Below, piece by piece: positions 59,929 through 64,000 of a stretch of DNA of 64,000 nucleotides (positions are counted from its first letter, which is position 1; each line of letters opens with the position of its first letter). The notes under the pieces were generated by a model that was not told the DNA's origin, did no database searches, and saw only the letters and a list, made by a program, of their open reading frames with translations. The translations under genes were made by a program, and so were the position numbers. Origin of the DNA: JACVRW01 sp963728155 (GTDB lineage: Bacteria; Actinomycetota; Thermoleophilia; Solirubrobacterales; Thermoleophilaceae); the NCBI GenBank assembly GCA_963728155.1, contig CAVSJF010000004.1:434001-498000 (forward strand), written 5' to 3'.

Positions 59929-61320
59929 TCATTTCACCAGCCTCACCTGAAATCCGCTCACCAGCGACAGGTCGCCGGCGCCGCCGAGCAGGCCCAGGAT
60001 CTTCGCCACGTAGGCGCGCGTCTCGGGGTAGGGCGGGACGCCGCCGTACTGCTCCACCGCCCCAGCGCCTGCGTTGTAGCCGGCGAGGGCGAGCGCCAGC
60101 TTGCCGCCGAAGCTCTTGAGCAGGTCGCTCATGAGGTGGGCCTGGGCGTCGATGGCCGCCACGGGGTCGTAGGGATTGCTCAGGCCATAGCTCTCGGCCG
60201 TGCCGGGCATGAACTGGGCGATCCCCTCGGCCCCCGCGGGGCTGCGGGCGAACGGGTTGAAGCCCGACTCGGCATAGAGCTGGGCGGCGATCAGGTTCAT
60301 CGGCACGTTCCAGCGCAGGGCGGCCCGGGCGATCGGGTCGTGGAAACGCGGCGGCACGAACGACGGCAGGCGGTGGTGGACGCGCCCATGGTCCCCACCC
60401 GGCGGCTCCCACGAGCCGCGGTCGTACTGGGCCGGATGCTGGCGGTCACGCGGGTTGGCCCCGTAGCCGAAATGCCAGGGCTCCCAGGCGTATCTGAGGA
60501 TGAAGCCGAAGCGCCGATGATTGGCCGCGAGCCACGGGTACGCGGCGGAGGGGCCAATGTCGAGCTCAGTGGCGTAGCGGTGCAGGCTGGTGCCCGGCGG
60601 CGCCACCCACTTGGGATTCGGATTCGCGTTCCAGAGGACCTGCTGTTCGGCGTCGGAGCGAAACCCGGAGCTGACCGACAGGTACAGGCCGGCCTCGCGG
60701 CGCGCAGCGGCGGCCATCAGGTCAAAGGCGGCGGCCACGTCGGGACGCATCGGCTTGCCCATCCGGTAGGCCAGCGGGCCGCTGTAGCCGCCCCCGGAGC
60801 CGTGGGTGGGCATGCCGTAGGCCACGTTGAGGTCGGGGGCGATCTCAGCCGTGGCGCTCGCCTGCACCGGTATCTCCTCGCCTGCTTGGCGCTCACCCAG
60901 CCGGAGGCGCGCCTCTCCGCTCGTGCTGACCTCGACCTGGATCGGGGCAAAGCCGCCAGCCGGGAACTCGACCTCGACCCGGCTCGCCGCCACCCCGTTG
61001 CGCCGCGCGCCGCGCAGCGCCGCCGCCCGGGCCAACGCCAGAAACTCCTCGTTGGACAGGTGGCGCGGGTTGGGCAGCCCGTTCTCGAACACCGCCGGCT
61101 CGAACAGCCGCTGATAGTGGCGGCTCATCACCTGCGCGCCCGATACCGCTGCAAGATCCGCCGCCCGCTGATGCTTGCTCCGCGCCCCCAACGCCTGCCC
61201 GAACCCAAACAACACCAACGTGCCAGCCAGCAGCACCGCCAACAGCCCCAGGACCAGCAACGAAGCCTGACCGGCGTCGCCGCCAATGCCGGTGCTCCCA
61301 TCCCGCTTGCGCGCCTCCAT
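59929..61320 (-). CDS. Three-domain envelope hydrolase: TadG-like anchor, D-Ala-D-Ala carboxypeptidase, lytic transglycosylase
   Basis: The protein has 463 residues. An N-terminal TadE/TadG-like segment (GQASLLVLGLLAVLLAGTLV then HQRAADLAAVSGAQVMSRHY) would anchor it outside the membrane. The middle is a VanY/M15 carboxypeptidase with SSGFRSDAEQQVLWNANPNP, TSLHRYATELDIGPSAAYPW (His, Asp) and YAWEPWHFGYGANP (His). The end is a lytic transglycosylase with AAQLYAESGFNPFARSPAGA (catalytic Glu), EGIAQFMPGTAESYGL and LALAGYNAGAGAVEQYGGVP. It should cut both peptide stems and glycan strands of peptidoglycan. It is in an operon with the poly-gamma-glutamate hydrolase and YCII genes. Confidence 0.85.
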   Translation of the reverse strand: MEARKRDGSTGIGGDAGQASLLVLGLLAVLLAGTLVLFGFGQALGARSKHQRAADLAAVSGAQVMSRHYQRLFEPAVFENGLPNPRHLSNEEFLALARAAALRGARRNGVAASRVEVEFPAGGFAPIQVEVSTSGEARLRLGERQAGEEIPVQASATAEIAPDLNVAYGMPTHGSGGGYSGPLAYRMGKPMRPDVAAAFDLMAAAARREAGLYLSVSSGFRSDAEQQVLWNANPNPKWVAPPGTSLHRYATELDIGPSAAYPWLAANHRRFGFILRYAWEPWHFGYGANPRDRQHPAQYDRGSWEPPGGDHGRVHHRLPSFVPPRFHDPIARAALRWNVPMNLIAAQLYAESGFNPFARSPAGAEGIAQFMPGTAESYGLSNPYDPVAAIDAQAHLMSDLLKSFGGKLALALAGYNAGAGAVEQYGGVPPYPETRAYVAKILGLLGGAGDLSLVSGFQVRLVK

Positions 61321-61392
61321 CCCCCAGCACCATGCGGCCAGTCACGTTACGGCTCAAGGCAACCGCGCAACAACCCAGTGCCATCCGGCGCA

Positions 61393-61410
61393 CGCGCTCG
61401 ACCGAGCGCG
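61393..61410. repeat. Intergenic hairpin with 8-bp complementary arms
   Basis: CGCGCTCG (61393-61400) and CGAGCGCG (61403-61410) form a GC-only palindrome in the gap upstream of the envelope-hydrolase gene. There is no T tract. It may be part of a leader structure on the minus strand. Confidence 0.3.
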
Positions 61411-61469
61411 ACGCACGCCGAGTACAACGCCAATCGGAAAGGCCTAGCCGCTTGGCATACTCGTCGGCC

Positions 61470-61883
61470 ATGACGCGCCCGCCGTTGCCGCCGTTCACCG
61501 ACGAGACTGCTCGCGCGAAGGTGCAGGCCGCCGAGGACGCCTGGAACACGTGCGACCCCGAGCGGGTGGCTCAGGCCTACAGCGAACACTCCGAGTGGCG
61601 CAACCGCGACGAGTTCTTCTCCGGGCGGGAGGCGATCGTCGAATTCCTACGGCGCAAGTGGGCACGCGAGCTCGACTACAGGCTGAAGAAGGAGCTGTGG
61701 GCTTTCACCGGCAATCGCATCTCCGTGCGCTTCGAGTACGAGTGCCGAGACGAGAGCGGCCGATGGTGGCGCTCCTACGGCAACGAGCAGTGGGAGTTCG
61801 ACGATGAGGGCTACATGCGCCAGCGCGAGGCCTCGATCAACGACCTTCCCATCGAGGAGTCCGCGCGCCGCCTTACCGGGTGA
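61470..61883 (+). CDS. DUF1348 / SnoaL-like (NTF2-fold) protein
   Basis: The protein has 137 residues. VQAAEDAWNTCDPERVAQAY, SEWRNRDEFFSGREAIVEFL, RRKWARELDYRLKKELWAFT and VRFEYECRDESGRWWRSYGN are the DUF1348 signature; the fold is a cone-shaped NTF2-like barrel. Function is unknown. The ATG at 61470 gives the family length, and a CATACT box lies 8 nt upstream. Confidence 0.85.
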   Translation: MTRPPLPPFTDETARAKVQAAEDAWNTCDPERVAQAYSEHSEWRNRDEFFSGREAIVEFLRRKWARELDYRLKKELWAFTGNRISVRFEYECRDESGRWWRSYGNEQWEFDDEGYMRQREASINDLPIEESARRLTG

Positions 61884-62006
61884 GCGCGGCGTCGGGCACT
61901 ACGACGCGCAGCAGGATGCACCGAGCGCGCACCCCCACGCCAGCCGGGTCGGCGCGAACCCCGCCCCCGGAAACGAGGTCGGGCCACTCGTGGCGGCAGC
62001 CGGGTG

Positions 62007-62396
62007 TCAGCCCGGCGGCATCTCAGCGTGCTGCGGGGCGTCGTCGCCGATCTGGTGCCATGTGGCCTTGTACGCGACCTGCTGGTGGAAGGCCGGCTCC
62101 ATGTCGAGGTCGCTCATGAGCCCAGCGGCTACGAAGTACACCTCGCCGAGGTCGTCGTAGATGCTCGATCCGCAGTTGCTGCAGAAGTTGCGCGGCGCGA
62201 GATCGCTCTCGTAGGTCTTGACCAGGTCCTCGCCCTTCGTGAAGCTGAAGTCATCCTTCGCGACGACCACGCCGGCGAGGCTCGAGCCCGTCCACCGCTG
62301 GCAGCGGGTGCAGTGGCAGTAAGCCAGGGCCTGGGGATCGTGAACCTCGTACTCCATGCCGTTGCACAGGCAAGTGCCTTTGAGCGTTTCAGTCAT
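62007..62396 (-). CDS. GFA (glutathione-dependent formaldehyde-activating enzyme-like) zinc protein
   Basis: The protein has 129 residues. GTCLCNGMEYEVHDPQ, ALAYCHCTRCQRWTGSSLAG and PRNFCSNCGSSIYDDLG give the seven or eight Cys that bind two zincs in the GFA/CENP-V fold. Most family members are not proven to activate formaldehyde. A GAAGGGA about 6 nt upstream of the ATG fixes the start. The 179-bp gap to folE holds no gene that I can see. Confidence 0.85.
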   Translation of the reverse strand: MTETLKGTCLCNGMEYEVHDPQALAYCHCTRCQRWTGSSLAGVVVAKDDFSFTKGEDLVKTYESDLAPRNFCSNCGSSIYDDLGEVYFVAAGLMSDLDMEPAFHQQVAYKATWHQIGDDAPQHAEMPPG

Positions 62397-62575
62397 GGGA
62401 GTCCCTTCTCGCGTTGACGTTGAACGATCGGTGGCACGACCCTACCGTCCCCCAGACAGGCGCTGGAGGGCACCGCTCTGTGCTTCACCGCAGCCATGAC
62501 CTGACGACCCGCCAAGTAAGACACGCGCCCCGGGGGACGCCAACGTGACATGGGCTCAGCCAACGGACCAGCCAC

Positions 62576-63172
62576 ATGACGCTCGTTGCCGCGCCGCGGG
62601 CAGACGAGGCCGGCCGACAGATCGATGCAGATGCCGCCCGGCGAGCGGCCGCGGACCTGCTCGTCGCGCTCGGAGCCGACCTCACCGAGGAGGGCCTGCT
62701 TGAGACACCACGGCGCATGGTCGACGCCTACGCCGAGCTGCTGACGCCGCAGCCCTTCCACCCGACGAGCTTCCGCAACGACGAGGGCTACGACGAGCTG
62801 ATCGTGGTTCGGGCGATCCCTTTCCACTCGCTCTGCATGCACCACCTGCTGCCGTTCCACGGCGTTGCGCAGATCGGGTATCTCCCGGGCGAGCGGATCA
62901 TCGGCCTGAGCAAGCTCGGTCGCGTGGTCGAGCACTTCGCCCGTGATCTGCAGACCCAGGAGCGCCTGACCACCCAGATCGCCGGCTGGCTTCAACACGA
63001 GCTTGCGCCCAAGGGGGTCGGGGTTGTCTTGGAGGGCGAGCATCTGTGCATGTCGTTGCGCGGAGTGCAGAAGCTGGGCGCCAAGACCGTGACCTCGGCG
63101 CTGCACGGCCTGGTCCGCGACGACGCTCGCACGCGCCAGGAGTTCCTGGCCCTGACCGCGACGACCCCATGA
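62576..63172 (+). CDS. folE: GTP cyclohydrolase I
   Basis: The protein has 198 residues. GLLETPRRMVDAYAELLTPQ, AIPFHSLCMHHLLPFHGVAQ (zinc Cys and His), GYLPGERIIGLSKLGRVVEH, RLTTQIAGWLQHELAPKGVG and VLEGEHLCMSLRGVQKLGAK (second zinc Cys) are all intact. It converts GTP to 7,8-dihydroneopterin triphosphate for folate or related pterins. Its stop overlaps the ATG of the reductase gene (ATGA), an unusual partner because folP, folB or folK would be expected. Confidence 0.94.
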   Translation: MTLVAAPRADEAGRQIDADAARRAAADLLVALGADLTEEGLLETPRRMVDAYAELLTPQPFHPTSFRNDEGYDELIVVRAIPFHSLCMHHLLPFHGVAQIGYLPGERIIGLSKLGRVVEHFARDLQTQERLTTQIAGWLQHELAPKGVGVVLEGEHLCMSLRGVQKLGAKTVTSALHGLVRDDARTRQEFLALTATTP

Positions 63173-64000
63173 CCCGTGACCAGACCTACATCATCGTCGG
63201 CGCCAGCCTGGCCGGCGCCAAGGCCGCGGAGACTCTGCGCGCCGAGGGGTTCGACGGGCGGCTGCTGCTCATCGGCGCCGAGCACGAGCGCCCCTACGAA
63301 CGCCCGCCGCTCTCCAAGGAGTACCTGCGCGGCGAGGCCGGACGGGAGAAGGTCTACGTCCACGACGAAGGCTTCTACGCCGAGCACGACATCGAACTGC
63401 AGCTCGGCCGCCGGGCTGTGAGCCTGAGCACCGTCGAGCAGCGAGCTTGGGTTCGACGACGGCGAGCGGCTGCGCTACGACCGCCTTCTGCTCGCCACCG
63501 GGGCGCAGCCGCGCCGGCTTGCGATTCCCGGCGGCGAGCTCGACGGAGTCCTGTATCTGCGCAGCGTCGAGGATTCCGACGCCCTGCGTGAACGGCTGGA
63601 CCGCGGGGGCGTGCTGGTCGTCATCGGGGCAGGCTGGATCGGCGCCGAGGTCGCCGCCTCCGCCCGCCAACGCGGCCTCGAGGTCACCGTGCTCGATCCG
63701 GCCGCGGTTCCGCTCGAGCGCGTGCTGGGTGCCGAAGTGGGCGCCATATACCGCGACATCCACGACGACCATGGCACGCAGATGCTGCTGGGAACCGGAG
63801 TCGAGGCCTTCGAGGGAGAAACGGCGGTCGAGCGCGTCCGCACCACCGACGGGCGCGAGCTGGCGTGCGACCTCGTGGTGGTTGGAATCGGCGTCGAGCC
63901 GAGAACCGAGCTCGCGCTGCAGGCGGGTCTGAGCGTGGACAACGGGATCCTCGTCGACGAGCACCTCCGCACCAGCGCTCCGGCTGTCTTCGCCGCCGGG
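63169..64000 (+). CDS. FAD/NAD-dependent ferredoxin-type reductase, partial (one frameshift)
   Basis: About 277 residues are visible before the window ends. TYIIVGASLAGAKAAETLRA (FAD), RPYERPPLSKEYLRGEA, YDRLLLATGAQPRRLAIPGG, VLVVIGAGWIGAEVAASARQ (NAD) and DLVVVGIGVEPRTELALQAG are the pattern of rubredoxin/putidaredoxin reductase-type enzymes that feed electrons to ferredoxins of oxygenases. One extra G near 63445 splits the frame between STVEQR and LGFDDGERLRYD. The ferredoxin partner may lie outside the window. Confidence 0.85.

Noticed and set aside
61321..61469. Cyclic-dinucleotide riboswitch upstream of the peptidoglycan hydrolase gene
   Set aside because: Such switches often precede cell-wall hydrolases in actinobacteria, but I could not match the conserved core; only a simple hairpin is visible.

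Overview
The window is 64 kb of very GC-rich, densely coded chromosomal DNA from a free-living actinobacterium. Supporting signs are a 180 kDa-type NAD-glutamate dehydrogenase, the uvrC-rapZ-gapA-pgk-tpiA-gpmI order, stand-alone System II cytochrome c maturation genes, many four-base stop/start overlaps and many apparently leaderless start codons. My best guess is class Thermoleophilia (order Solirubrobacterales); this is inference from gene content, not from a marker gene.

Layout. 1-424: start of an AI-2E-type membrane protein, cut by the window edge. 483-12088: a cell-surface polysaccharide locus (Wzz/CpsD-like protein, two glycosyltransferases, flippase, O-antigen ligase/polymerase, initiating sugar transferase, nucleotide-sugar epimerase, membrane protein with a degenerate GGDEF domain) with two paralogous secreted proteins of unknown function. 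12245-18178: small hydrolase, CBS-domain protein and the large NAD-glutamate dehydrogenase. 18189-22039: SecG, a CHRD-like protein, and ccmI-like/ccmF/ccmE. 22051-29444: cupin, CPA1 antiporter, secreted GH2 hydrolase, DUF554, thioesterase, DJ-1/PfpI protein, HtaA-like lipoprotein. 29441-33494: a group-2-type sigma-70 factor with a near-consensus promoter, a TetR/metallo-hydrolase module and a decayed SDR gene. 33783-33855: tRNA-Gly(CCC). 33936-35157: ccmH and ccdA, the second half of the cytochrome c maturation set. 35154-43058: secreted hydrolase, argS-rlmH, DUF3467 protein, M28 and M48 peptidases, phosphoesterase. 43055-44772: lipoprotein and Ser/Thr kinase. 55301 down to 44769 (minus strand): uvrC, rapZ, gapA, pgk, tpiA, gpmI, tgt, FAD oxidoreductase, alpha/beta hydrolase. 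55338-64000: small metabolic genes, a poly-gamma-glutamate hydrolase next to a three-domain peptidoglycan hydrolase, folE and the start of an FAD-dependent reductase.

Sequence quality dominates interpretation. More than twenty genes, including obvious housekeeping ones, are split between reading frames. In at least fifteen junctions that I reconstructed, removing a single base (usually G or C in a G/C-rich context) restores the family sequence. I therefore annotate these as single genes with probable sequencing or assembly indels, and reserve pseudogene for the SDR gene at 32772-33494, which has an in-frame stop as well as several shifts.

The most interesting non-routine signals are: a ~143-nt imperfect hairpin that fills the gapA-pgk gap; TANNNT -10 boxes 6-9 nt upstream of about eighteen start codons, including two overlapping divergent pairs; the two secreted SPWNTP-type paralogs in the polysaccharide locus; degenerate kinase and GGDEF domains in that locus; a Cys-type CcmE; and a TadG-like/carboxypeptidase/lytic transglycosylase fusion beside a poly-gamma-glutamate hydrolase.
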